A stretch of DNA of 64,000 nt, from contig CM072869.1 of the NCBI GenBank assembly GCA_036937835.1, positions 25,063,001 through 25,127,000 of the forward strand. The letters run 5' to 3'. Origin of the DNA: Pampus argenteus. Lineage: Eukaryota; Chordata; Actinopteri; Scombriformes; Stromateidae. Under the pieces are notes generated by a model, which saw only the letters and a list, made by a program, of their open reading frames with translations, did no database searches and was not told the DNA's origin. The position numbers and the translations under genes are program-made. Positions within the stretch are counted from its first letter, which is position 1. Each line of letters begins with the position of its first letter. This document shows, piece after piece, positions 24,763 through 36,485 of this stretch.

Positions 24763-25662
24763 CAAACTTTATACTGCGAACAGATGACCAATTTGTTATC
24801 AAATGAAATCTGATCAGTGCATGAAGTCAAAGAAAAGTGTCTCTGAATTTAAAATGAGTGTCCAACTTCTCATTGTCTCCAGTCCTCTGACCTCTCTACA
24901 AAACTAAATGAAGACAAAAGGAAACAAATTCACAGTTACACTCATGCAGTTAAAGTCGCGAAAAAATAAGATTAAAATGACAGTGATTAAACTCTAATTA
25001 AAATTACAAAAATACAGAAATTAAAAGTATTTCCAAAAAAGTAAAAAAAAAAAAAACATTATTCAAACTTTATACTGCACGTCACACTCCTGACTCCTCT
25101 CATTATTCTGAAAGAAAACAAATAAACAGAAAGACAATAAAGATCAGTGTTCAAAAACCAGATCAAGACACAATTGTCATCAGATGAAATATGAGCATAC
25201 GTTTACTGTACCTGAATTTAAAATGAGTGTCCAACATCTCATTTGTCTCTGTCCTCTGTTGTCTCTACAAAACTAAGGGAAGACAAGAGGAAACAAATTC
25301 ACAAAGTTACACTCATGCAGTTAAAGTCGTATAAAAATAAGATTAAAACGGCAGTGATCAAACTCTAATTAAAATTACAAAAATACAGAAATTAAAAGTA
25401 TTTCCAAAAAGTTAAAAAATAACACTGTTCAAACTTTATACTGTACGTCACACTAATGACTCCTCTCCTTATTCTGAAAGAAAAAAACAACAGAAAGACA
25501 ATAAAGATCAGTGTTCAAAGTGTTCAAAAACCAGATCAAGACATAAATGTCATCAGATGAAATATGAGCATATCATAAGTTTACTGTACGTGTATTTAAA
25601 ATGACTGATCAAAGTTATTATTGTCTCCAGTCCTCTGATCTCTCTACAAAACTATATGAAGA
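24763..25662. repeat. Pre-insert cassette D-B'-C'', copy 3
   Basis: Landmarks are at 24763, 25074 and 25430. Here an A monomer rather than a C precedes D, and the adenine run before D reads aaaaaataaaaactg. The C'' reads gtacgtgtatttaaaatgac, a form shared only with copy 4. Confidence 0.9.
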
Positions 25663-26028
25663 TGAGAACAAACAGTGGTTAAACATGTTACAACAGTTGA
25701 AAGATTCATCATCACATGAATTAGGATGAAAATGTCAAATCGTATTGATAAACATCAAATTTTAAATTTCATATTTCCTCTCAACATTTCTCCTCTTCTT
25801 TCATAAAAAGAAATAAATATTATATTGAAATAAAAAAGGGAAAAAGTTAAAATTTTAAAAGTTCATAGGCAAATACTTCAGTGGTTACTTGTCAGTCTGT
25901 CCTTAATATTGGCTTAAAGTTAAATATATTGTACACGTTGAAAAGAAAACAATTATCTTTGAATTTCAACTAGACTACATTGCAAATAAAATAAAAAACA
26001 CCAGGCTACTTATAAATATAACAAATTA

Positions 26029-26072
<44 letters not shown>

Positions 26073-26511
26073 ACATTTCACAACTCTCTTCACCTTTGGT
26101 TGCAAATCAAAGTATATCTTAAATTCAGAAATGTTCCTACATCAGAAAAATGTGAAACTTACTGTAAGTTTTTTTTTTTGTTTGCGTAGAGACACGTATG
26201 ATCTTGTCATATTGTGTTCAGTCCAGTTTCTGGTTGAAATGTGTTTCTCTCACATCATGCTGTGTGTCTGTTCCTCTCCAAACACTGAAAAGACAGGAGT
26301 TCTGTGTGCAAATGTTCTGTTATCTGTTATTACTTGGATTCTAGAACATCCTTACGATGCAACAAAAGAAATAAGTTTGGACTTTACAGTCCCAGTGAAA
26401 TATATGATTCACACAATACACAGTCAAACCAGAAGATAAATGTTTATGAAGCATTCACTCAGCAATTTGTTCTTATTCATTGATTCATTATAATAAAATT
26501 ATGAAAGAAAA
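25663..26511. repeat. Non-satellite insert, copy 3 (849 bp)
   Basis: It has the same architecture as copy 1. It is longer mainly because the TA run is longer, and the poly-T run is one base longer. It carries gggaaaaag, agtatatctt and gaaatgttcc, which are typical of copies 3-6. No gene is called. Confidence 0.9.
26033..26074. repeat. TA microsatellite in insert 3
   Basis: Alternating TA run, visibly longer than in inserts 1, 2, 5 and 6 and the same as in insert 4. Confidence 0.93.
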
Positions 26512-29500
26512 CTGTACAAGAGGAAACAAATTTACAAAGTTACACTCATGCAGTTAAAGTCGCATAAAAATAAGTGATCAAACTCTAATTAAAATTACAA
26601 AAATACAGAAATTAAACGTATATCCCAATAAAAAAAAAAACACTGTTCAAACTTTATACTGCACGTCACACTCCTGACTCCTCTCCTTATTCTGAAAGAA
26701 AAAAACAACAGAAAGACAATAAAGATCAGTGTTTTGTTATCAATTGAAGTCTGATCAGAAAATGAAGTTAAAAAAAAGTGTCTGAATTTAAAATTAGTGT
26801 CTAACTTCTCATTGTCTCCAGTCCTCTGTTGTCTCTACAAAACTAAAGGAAGACAAGAGAAAACAAATTCACGAAGTTACACTCATGCAGTTAAAGTCGT
26901 ATAAAAATAAGATTAAAATGACAGTGATCAAACTCTAATTAAAATTACAAAAATACAGAAATTTAAAGTATTTCCAAAAAGTACAAAAAAAACACTGTTC
27001 AAACTTTATATTGCACGTCACACTCCTGACTCCTCTCATTATTTTGAAAGAAAAAAAACTAAACAGAAAGACAATAAAGATCAGTGTTCAAAAACCAGAT
27101 CAAGACACAATTGTCATCAGATGAAATATGAGCATACGTTTACTGTACCTGAATTTAAAATGAGTGTCCAACTTCTCATTGTCTCCAGTCCTCTGTTGTC
27201 TCTACAAAACTAAAGGAAGACAAGAGAAAACAATTTCACAAAGTTATACTCATGCAGTTAAAGTCGTATAAAAATAAGATTAAAATGGCAGTGATCAAAC
27301 TCTAATTAAAATTACAAAAATACAGAAATTAAAAGTATTTCCAAAAAGTAAAAAAAAAAACAGTTCAAACTTTATACTGCACGCTACACTCCTGACTCCT
27401 CTCCTTATTCTGAAAGAAAAAAACAACAGAAAGACAATAAAGATCAGTGTTTTGTTATCAATTGAAGTCTAAACAGTGCATGAAGTCAAAGAAAAGTGTC
27501 TGAATTTAAAATGAGTGTCCAACTTCTCATTGTCTCCAGTCCTCTGTTGTCTCTACAAAACTAAAGGAAGACAAGAGGAAACAAATTCACAAAGTTACAC
27601 TCATGCAGTTAAAGTCGTATAAAAATAAGATTAAAATGACAGTGATCAAACTCTAATTAAAATTACAAAAATACAGAAATTAAAAGTATATCCAAAAAGT
27701 AAAAAAAAAAAACACTGTTCAAACTTTATACTGCACGTCACACTCCTGACTCCTCTCATTATTCTGAGAGAAAAAAAACTAAACAGAAAGACAATAAAGA
27801 TCAGTGTTCAAAAACCAGATCAAGACACAATTGTCATCAGATGAAATATGAGCATACGTTTACTGTACCTGAATTTAAAATGAGTGTCCAACTTCTCATT
27901 GTCTCCAGTCCTCTGTTGTCTCTACAAAACTAAAGGAAGACAAGAGGAAACAAATTCACAAAGTTACACTCATGCAGTTAAAGTCGTATAAAAATAAGAT
28001 TAAATGGCAGTGATCAAACTCTAATTAAAATTACAAAAATACAGAAATTAAAAGTATTTCCAAAAAGTAAAAAAAAAAACAGTTCAAACTTTATACTGCA
28101 CGCTACACTCCTGACTCCTCTCCTTATTCTGAAAGAAAAAAACAACAGAAAGACAATAAAGATCAGTGTTTTGTTATCAATTGAAGTCTAAACAGTGCAT
28201 GAAGTCAAAGAAAAGTGTCTGATTTTAAAATTAGTGTCCAACTTCTCATTGTCTCCAGTCCTCTGTTGTCTCTACAAAACTAAAGGAAGACAAGAGGAAA
28301 CAAATTCACAAAGTTACACTCATGCAGTTAAAGTCGTATAAAAATAAGAATAAAATGACAGTGATCAAACTCTAATTAAAATTACAAAAATACAGAAATT
28401 AAAAGTATTTCCAAAAAGTAAAAAAAAAAACAGTTCAAACTTTATACTGCACGTCACACTCCTGACTCCTCTCCTTATTCTGAAAGAAAAAAACAACAGA
28501 AAGACAATAAAGATCAGTGTTTTGTTATCAATTGAAGTCTAAACAGTGCATGAAGTCAAAGAAAAGTGTCTGAATTTAAAATTAGTGTCCAACTTCTCAT
28601 TGTCTCCAGTCCTCTGTTGTCTCTACAAAACTAAAGGAAGACAAGAGGAAATAAATTCACAAAGTTACACTCTTGCAGTTAAAGTCGTATAAAAATAAGA
28701 TTAAAATGACAGTGATCAAACTCTAATTAAAATTACAAAAATACAGAAATTAAAAGTATTTCCAAAAAGTAAAAAATAAAAACTGTTCAAACTTTATACT
28801 GCGAACAGATGACCAATTTGTTATCAAATGAAATCTGATCAGTGCATGAAGTCAAAGAAAAGTGTCTCTGAATTTAAAATGAGTGTCCAACTTCTCATTG
28901 TCTCCAGTCCTCTGACCTCTCTACAAAACTAAATGAAGACAAAAGGAAACAAATTCACAGTTACACTCATGCAGTTAAAGTCGCGAAAAAATAAGATTAA
29001 AATGACAGTGATTAAACTCTAATTAAAATTACAAAAATACAGAAATTAAAAGTATTTCCAAAAAAGTAAAAAAAAAAAAAACATTATTCAAACTTTATAC
29101 TGCACGTCACACTCCTGACTCCTCTCATTATTCTGAAAGAAAACAAATAAACAGAAAGACAATAAAGATCAGTGTTCAAAAACCAGATCAAGACACAATT
29201 GTCATCAGATGAAATATGAGCATACGTTTACTGTACCTGAATTTAAAATGAGTGTCCAACATCTCATTTGTCTCTGTCCTCTGTTGTCTCTACAAAACTA
29301 AGGGAAGACAAGAGGAAACAAATTCACAAAGTTACACTCATGCAGTTAAAGTCGTATAAAAATAAGATTAAAACGGCAGTGATCAAACTCTAATTAAAAT
29401 TACAAAAATACAGAAATTAAAAGTATTTCCAAAAAGTTAAAAAATAACACTGTTCAAACTTTATACTGTACGTCACACTAATGACTCCTCTCCTTATTCT

Positions 29501-29687
29501 GAAAGAAAAAAACAACAGAAAGACAATAAAGATCAGTGTTCAAAGTGTTCAAAAACCAGATCAAGACATAAATGTCATCAGATGAAATATGAGCATATCA
29601 TAAGTTTACTGTACGTGTATTTAAAATGACTGATCAAAGTTATTATTGTCTCCAGTCCTCTGATCTCTCTACAAAACTATATGAAGA
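26512..29687. repeat. Array block 4: 9 monomers
   Basis: Order: A 26648 (private gatcagaaaatgaagtt), B 27000 (private attattttgaaag, preceded by aaatttaaagtattt), A 27366, B 27720, A 28085, A 28436, D 28788, B' 29099, C'' 29455. Most of the block is the second copy of the 4025-bp unit. No gene is seen. Confidence 0.92.
28788..29687. repeat. Pre-insert cassette D-B'-C'', copy 4
   Basis: Landmarks are at 28788, 29099 and 29455. It has the same private forms as copy 3 and lies exactly 4025 bases downstream of it. Confidence 0.9.
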
Positions 29688-30053
29688 TGAGAACAAACAG
29701 TGGTTAAACATGTTACAACAGTTGAAAGATTCATCATCACATGAATTAGGATGAAAATGTCAAATCGTATTGATAAACATCAAATTTTAAATTTCATATT
29801 TCCTCTCAACATTTCTCCTCTTCTTTCATAAAAAGAAATAAATATTATATTGAAATAAAAAAGGGAAAAAGTTAAAATTTTAAAAGTTCATAGGCAAATA
29901 CTTCAGTGGTTACTTGTCAGTCTGTCCTTAATATTGGCTTAAAGTTAAATATATTGTACACGTTGAAAAGAAAACAATTATCTTTGAATTTCAACTAGAC
30001 TACATTGCAAATAAAATAAAAAACACCAGGCTACTTATAAATATAACAAATTA

Positions 30054-30097
<44 letters not shown>

Positions 30098-30536
30098 ACA
30101 TTTCACAACTCTCTTCACCTTTGGTTGCAAATCAAAGTATATCTTAAATTCAGAAATGTTCCTACATCAGAAAAATGTGAAACTTACTGTAAGTTTTTTT
30201 TTTTGTTTGCGTAGAGACACGTATGATCTTGTCATATTGTGTTCAGTCCAGTTTCTGGTTGAAATGTGTTTCTCTCACATCATGCTGTGTGTCTGTTCCT
30301 CTCCAAACACTGAAAAGACAGGAGTTCTGTGTGCAAATGTTCTGTTATCTGTTATTACTTGGATTCTAGAACATCCTTACGATGCAACAAAAGAAATAAG
30401 TTTGGACTTTACAGTCCCAGTGAAATATATGATTCACACAATACACAGTCAAACCAGAAGATAAATGTTTATGAAGCATTCACTCAGCAATTTGTTCTTA
30501 TTCATTGATTCATTATAATAAAATTATGAAAGAAAA
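29688..30536. repeat. Non-satellite insert, copy 4 (849 bp)
   Basis: It looks the same as copy 3 in length, TA run and diagnostic bases, at an offset of 4025. No gene is called. Confidence 0.9.
30058..30099. repeat. TA microsatellite in insert 4
   Basis: Same long TA run as insert 3. Confidence 0.93.
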
Positions 30537-31299
30537 CTGTACAAGAGGAAACAAATTTACAAAGTTACACTCATGCAGTTAAAGTCGCATAAAAATAAGT
30601 GATCAAACTCTAATTAAAATTACAAAAATACAGAAATTAAACGTATATCCCAATAAAAAAAAAAACACTGTTCAAACTTTATACTGCACGTCACACTCCT
30701 GACTCCTCTCCTTATTCTGAAAGAAAAAAACAACAGAAAGACAATAAAGATCAGTGTTTTGTTATCAATTGAAGTCTGATCAGAAAATGAAGTTAAAAAA
30801 AAGTGTCTGAATTTAAAATTAGTGTCTAACTTCTCATTGTCTCCAGTCCTCTGTTGTCTCTACAAAACTAAAGGAAGACAAGAGAAAACAAATTCACGAA
30901 GTTACACTCATGCAGTTAAAGTCGTATAAAAATAAGATTAAAATGACAGTGATCAAACTCTAATTAAAATTACAAAAATACAGAAATTTAAAGTATTTCC
31001 AAAAAGTACAAAAAAAACACTGTTCAAACTTTATATTGCACGTCACACTCCTGACTCCTCTCATTATTTTGAAAGAAAAAAAACTAAACAGAAAGACAAT
31101 AAAGATCAGTGTTCAAAAACCAGATCAAGACACAATTGTCATCAGATGAAATATGAGCATACGTTTACTGTACCTGAATTTAAAATGAGTGTCCAACTTC
31201 TCATTGTCTCCAGTCCTCTGTTGTCTCTACAAAACTAAAGGAAGACAAGAGAAAACAATTTCACAAAGTTATACTCATGCAGTTAAAGTCGTATAAAAA

Positions 31300-32775
31300 T
31301 AAGATTAAAATGGCAGTGATCAAACTCTAATTAAAATTACAAAAATACAGAAATTAAAAGTATTTCCAAAAAGTAAAAAAAAAAACAGTTCAAACTTTAT
31401 ACTGCACGCTACACTCCTGACTCCTCTCCTTATTCTGAAAGAAAAAAACAACAGAAAGACAATAAAGATCAGTGTTTTGTTATCAATTGAAGTCTAAACA
31501 GTGCATGAAGTCAAAGAAAAGTGTCTGAATTTAAAATGAGTGTCCAACTTCTCATTGTCTCCAGTCCTCTGTTGTCTCTACAAAACTAAAGGAAGACAAG
31601 AGGAAACAAATTCACAAAGTTACACTCATGCAGTTAAAGTCGTATAAAAATAAGATTAAAATGACAGTGATCAAACTCTAATTAAAATTACAAAAATACA
31701 GAAATTAAAAGTATATCCAAAAAGTAAAAAAAAAAAACACTGTTCAAACTTTATACTGCACGTCACACTCCTGACTCCTCTCATTATTCTGAGAGAAAAA
31801 AAACTAAACAGAAAGACAATAAAGATCAGTGTTCAAAAACCAGATCAAGACACAATTGTCATCAGATGAAATATGAGCATACGTTTACTGTACCTGAATT
31901 TAAAATGAGTGTCCAACTTCTCATTGTCTCCAGTCCTCTGTTGTCTCTACAAAACTAAAGGAAGACAAGAGGAAACAAATTCACAAAGTTACACTCATGC
32001 AGTTAAAGTCGTATAAAAATAAGATTAAATGGCAGTGATCAAACTCTAATTAAAATTACAAAAATACAGAAATTAAAAGTATTTCCAAAAAGTAAAAAAA
32101 AAAACAGTTCAAACTTTATACTGCACGCTACACTCCTGACTCCTCTCCTTATTCTGAAAGAAAAAAACAACAGAAAGACAATAAAGATCAGTGTTTTGTT
32201 ATCAATTGAAGTCTAAACAGTGCATGAAGTCAAAGAAAAGTGTCTGATTTTAAAATTAGTGTCCAACTTCTCATTGTCTCCAGTCCTCTGTTGTCTCTAC
32301 AAAACTAAAGGAAGACAAGAGGAAACAAATTCACAAAGTTACACTCATGCAGTTAAAGTCGTATAAAAATAAGAATAAAATGACAGTGATCAAACTCTAA
32401 TTAAAATTACAAAAATACAGAAATTAAAAGTATTTCCAAAAAGTAAAAAAAAAAACAGTTCAAACTTTATACTGCACGTCACACTCCTGACTCCTCTCCT
32501 TATTCTGAAAGAAAAAAACAACAGAAAGACAATAAAGATCAGTGTTTTGTTATCAATTGAAGTCTAAACAGTGCATGAAGTCAAAGAAAAGTGTCTGAAT
32601 TTAAAATTAGTGTCCAACTTCTCATTGTCTCCAGTCCTCTGTTGTCTCTACAAAACTAAAGGAAGACAAGAGGAAATAAATTCACAAAGTTACACTCTTG
32701 CAGTTAAAGTCGTATAAAAATAAGATTAAAATGACAGTGATCAAACTCTAATTAAAATTACAAAAATACAGAAAT
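31300..32775. repeat. 4025-bp higher-order unit, partial copy 3
   Basis: The landmarks 31391, 31745, 32110 and 32461 match 27366 to 28436 at an offset of 4025. The match ends just before 32780, where the sequence reads gtatatcc instead of gtatttcc and an A monomer replaces the D. Confidence 0.88.
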
Positions 32776-33893
32776 TAAAAGTATATCCAAAAAGTAAAAA
32801 AAAAACACTGTTCAAACTTTATACTGCACGTCACACTCCTGACTCCTCTCCTTATTCTGAAAGAAAAAAACAACAGAAAGACAATAAAGATCAGTGTTTT
32901 GTTATCAATTGAAGTCTGATCAGTGCATGAAGTCAAAAAAAAGTGTCTGAATTTAAAATGAGTGTCCAACTTCCCATCGTCTCCAGTCCTCTGTTGTCTC
33001 TACAAAACTAAAGGAAGACAAGAGGAAACAAATTCACAAAGTTACACTCATGCAGTTAAAGTCGTATAAAAATAAGATTAAATGGCAGTGATCAAACTCT
33101 AATTAAAATTACAAAAATACAGAAATTAAAAGTATTTCCAAAAAGTAAAAAAAAAAACAGTTCAAACTTTATACTGCACGCTACACTCCTGACTCCTCTC
33201 CTTATTCTGAAAGAAAAAAACAACAGAAAGACAATAAAGATCAGTGTTTTGTTATCAATTGAAGTCTAAACAGTGCATGAAGTCAAAGAAAAGTGTCTGA
33301 ATTTAAAATGAGTGTCCAACTTCTCATTGTCTCCAGTCCTCTGTTGTCTCTACAAAACTAAAGGAAGACAAGAGGAAACAAATTCACAAAGTTACACTCA
33401 TGCAGTTAAAGTCGTATAAAAATAAGATTAAAATGACAGTGATCAAACTCTAATTAAAATTACAAAAATACAGAAATTAAAAGTATTTCCAAAAAGTAAA
33501 AAAAAAAACAGTTCAAACTTTATACTGCACGTCACACTCCTGACTCCTCTCATTATTCTGAAAGAAAAAAAATAAACAGAAAGACAATAAAGATCAGTGT
33601 TCAAAGTGTTCAAAAACCAGATCAAGACACAAATGTCATCAGATGAAATATGAGCATATCATAAGTTTACTGTACCTGAATTTAAAATGAGTGTCCAACT
33701 TTTCATTGTCTCCAGTCCTCTGATCTCTCTACAAAACTAAATGAAGACAAGAGAAAACAAATTCATAAAGTTACACTCATGCAGTTAAAGTCGTATAAAA
33801 ATAAGATTAAAATGGCAATGATCAAACTCTAAATAAAATTACAAAAATACAGAAATTAAAAGTATTTCCAAAAAGTAAAAAAAAAAAACTGTT

Positions 33894-34793
33894 CAAACTT
33901 TATACTGCGAACAGATGACCAATTTGTTATCAAATGAAATCTGATCAGTGCATGAAGTCAAAGAAAAGTGTCTCTGAATTTAAAATGAGTGTCCAACTTC
34001 TCATTGTCTCCAGTCCTCTGACCTCTCTACAAAACTAAATGAAGACAAAAGGAAACAAATTCACAGTTACACTCATGCAGTTAAAGTCGCGAAAAAATAA
34101 GATTAAAATGACAGTGATTAAACTCTAATTAAAATTACAAAAATACAGAAATTAAAAGTATTTCCAAAAAAGTAAAAAAAAAAAAAACATTATTCAAACT
34201 TTATACTGCACGTCACACTCCTGACTCCTCTCATTATTCTGAAAGAAAACAAATAAACAGAAAGACAATAAAGATCAGTGTTCAAAAACCAGATCAAGAC
34301 ACAATTGTCATCAGATGAAATATGAGCATACGTTTACTGTACCTGAATTTAAAATGAGTGTCCAACATCTCATTTGTCTCTGTCCTCTGTTGTCTCTACA
34401 AAACTAAAGGAAGACAAGAGGAAACAAATTCACAAAGTTACACTCATGCAGTTAAAGTCGGTTAAAAATAAGATTAAAACGGCAGTGATCAAACTCTAAT
34501 TAAAATTACAAAAATACAGAAATTAAAAGTATTTCCAAAAAGTTAAAAAATAACACTGTTCAAACTTTATACTGTACGTCACACTAATGACTCCTCTCCT
34601 TATTCTGAAAGAAAAAAACAACAGAAAGACAATAAAGATCAGTGTTCAAAGTGTTCAAAAACCAGATCAAGACATAAATGTCATCAGATGAAATATGAGC
34701 ATATCATAAGTTTACTGTACGTGAATTTAAAATGACTGATCAAAGTTATTATTGTCTCCAGTCCTCTGATCTCTCTACAAAACTATATGAAGA
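33894..34793. repeat. Pre-insert cassette D-B'-C'', copy 5
   Basis: Landmarks are at 33894, 34195 and 34561, preceded by a C monomer at 33514 as in copies 1, 2 and 6. It has the private gtcggttaaaa in B'. Confidence 0.9.
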
Positions 34794-35633
34794 TGAGAAC
34801 AAACAGTGGTTAAACATGTTACAACAGTTGAAAGATTCATCATCACATGAATTAGGATGAAAATGTCAAATCGTATTGATAAACATCAAATTTTAAATTT
34901 CATATTTCCTCTCAACATTTCTCCTCTTCTTTCATAAAAATAAATAAATATTATATTGAAATAAAAAAGGGAAAAAGTTAAAATTTTAAAAGTTCATAGG
35001 CAAATACTTCAGTGGTTACTTGTCAGTCTGTCCTTAATATTGGCTTAAAGTTAAATATATTGTACACGTTGAAAAGAAAACAATTATCTTTGAATTTCAA
35101 CTAGACTACATTGCAAATAAAATAAAAAACACCAGGCTACTTATAAATATAACAAATTATTATATGTATATATATATATATATATATGTATGTATACATT
35201 TCACAACTCTCTTCACCTTTGGTTGCAAATCAAAGTATATCTTAAATTCTGAAATGTTCCTACATCAGAAAAATGTGAAACTTACTGTAAGTTTTTTTTT
35301 TGTTTGCGTAGAGACACGTATGATCTTGTCATATTGTGTTCAGTCCAGTTTCTGGTTGAAATGTGTTTCTCTCACATCATGCTGTGTGTCTGTTCCTCTC
35401 CAAAAACTGAAAAGACAGGAGTTCTGTGTGCAAATGTTCTGTTATCTGTTATTACTTGGATTCTAGAACATCCTTACGATGCAACAAAAGAAATAAGTTT
35501 GGACTTTACAGTCCCAGTGAAATATATGATTCACACAATACACAGTCAAACCAGAAGATAAATGTTTATGAAGCATTCACTCAGCAATTTGTTCTTATTC
35601 ATTGATTCATTATAATAAAATTATGAAAGAAAA
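34794..35633. repeat. Non-satellite insert, copy 5 (840 bp)
   Basis: It has the same architecture as copy 1. It shares aaaaataaataaat and ctccaaaaactg with copy 6 only, where the other copies read aaaaagaaata and ctccaaacactg. No gene is called. Confidence 0.9.
35164..35196. repeat. TA microsatellite in insert 5
   Basis: Short TA run, the same as in insert 6. Confidence 0.93.
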
Positions 35634-36121
35634 CTGTACAAGAGGAAACAAATTTACAAAGTTACACTCATGCAGTTAAAGTCGCATAAAAATAAGTGAT
35701 CAAACTCTAATTAAAATTACAAAAATACAGAAATTAAACGTATATCCCAATAAAAAAAAAAACACTGTTCAAACTTTATACTGCACGTCACACTCCTGAC
35801 TCCTCTCCTTATTCTGAAAGAAAAAAACAACAGAAAGACAATAAAGATCAGTGTTTTGTTATCAATTGAAGTCTGATCAGAGCATGAAGTAAAAAAAAAG
35901 TGTCTGAATTTATAATTAGTGTCCAACTTCTCATTGTCTCCAGTCCTCTGTTGTCTCTACAAAACTAAAGGAAGACAAGAGAAAACAAATTCACAAAGTT
36001 ACACTCATGCAGTTAAAGTCGTATAAAAATAAGATTAAAATGGCAGTGATCAAACTCTAATTAAAATTACAAAAATACAGAAATTAAAAGTATATCCAAA
36101 AAGTAAAAAAAAAACACTGTT

Positions 36122-36485
36122 CAAACTTTATACTGCACGTCACACTCCTGACTCCTCTCCTTATTCTGAAAGAAAAAAACAACAGAAAGACAATAAAGAT
36201 CAGTGTTCAAAAACCAGATCAAGACACAATTGTCATCAGATGAAATATGAGCATACGTTTACTGTACCTGAATTTAAAATGAGTGTCCAACTTCTCATTG
36301 TCTCCAGTCCTCTGTTGTCTCTACAAAACTAAAGGAAGACAAGAGAAAACAATTTCACAAAGTTACACTCATGCAGTTAAAGTCGTATAAAAATAAGATT
36401 AAAATGGCAGTGATCAAACTCTAATTAAAATTACAAAAATACAGAAATTAAAAGTATTTCCAAAAAGTAAAAAAAAAAAACAGTT
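36122..36485. repeat. A/B hybrid monomer
   Basis: The left part has A-type ctccttattctgaaag and acaacag. After acaataaagatcagtgtt it switches to the B-type middle block caaaaaccagatcaag. The switch falls in a stretch identical in all families, as expected for unequal crossover or gene conversion. The same hybrid is at 42286. Confidence 0.88.

Larger units (their letters stand above)
19670..25662. repeat. Array block 3: 17 monomers of all families
   Basis: Landmarks in order are A 19805, B 20154, A 20521 (with a small deletion), A 20836, A 21184, B 21538, C 21906, C 22286, C 22666, D 23046, A 23341, B 23695, A 24060, A 24411, then the D-B'-C'' cassette. The D at 23046 is the only one not followed by B' and an insert. 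It passes straight into an A monomer. No gene is seen. Confidence 0.92.
23250..27270. repeat. 4025-bp higher-order unit, copy 1
   Basis: Landmarks 23341, 23695, 24060, 24411, 24763, 25074, 25430 and 26648 recur 4025 bases later. The unit holds A, B, A, A, the D-B'-C'' cassette, an insert, an A and a B monomer. Shared private forms include gattaaatggc, gattttaaaattag, aagaataaaatgac and actcttgcag. The left edge is placed between 23220 and 23250, where the preceding D monomer differs. Confidence 0.9.
27271..31300. repeat. 4025-bp higher-order unit, copy 2
   Basis: It repeats the preceding unit at a constant offset of 4025. Spot comparison of the insert, the TA run and the private monomer forms shows no difference, which implies a very recent duplication or an assembly artefact. 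A third, partial copy follows to about 32775, after which the D monomer expected at 32813 is replaced by an A monomer. Confidence 0.9.
30537..34793. repeat. Array block 5: 12 monomers
   Basis: Order: A 30673, B 31025, A 31391, B 31745, A 32110, A 32461, A 32813 (gatcagtgcatg, and cttcccatcg), A 33163, C 33514, D 33894, B' 34195, C'' 34561. The first part continues the 4025-bp repeat. From about 31.9 kb the block belongs to the 6164-bp duplication. No gene is seen. Confidence 0.92.
31850..36470. repeat. 6164-bp offset duplication, copy 1
   Basis: Landmarks from 32110 through 36122 recur at 38274 through 42286, 6164 (once 6165) bases later. The segment includes an insert and a hybrid monomer. 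Differences from copy 2 are few: gtcggttaaaa at about 34458, cccatcg (shared), and tttataattag at about 35910. The edges fall inside monomers near 31.85 and 36.47 kb. Confidence 0.88.
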
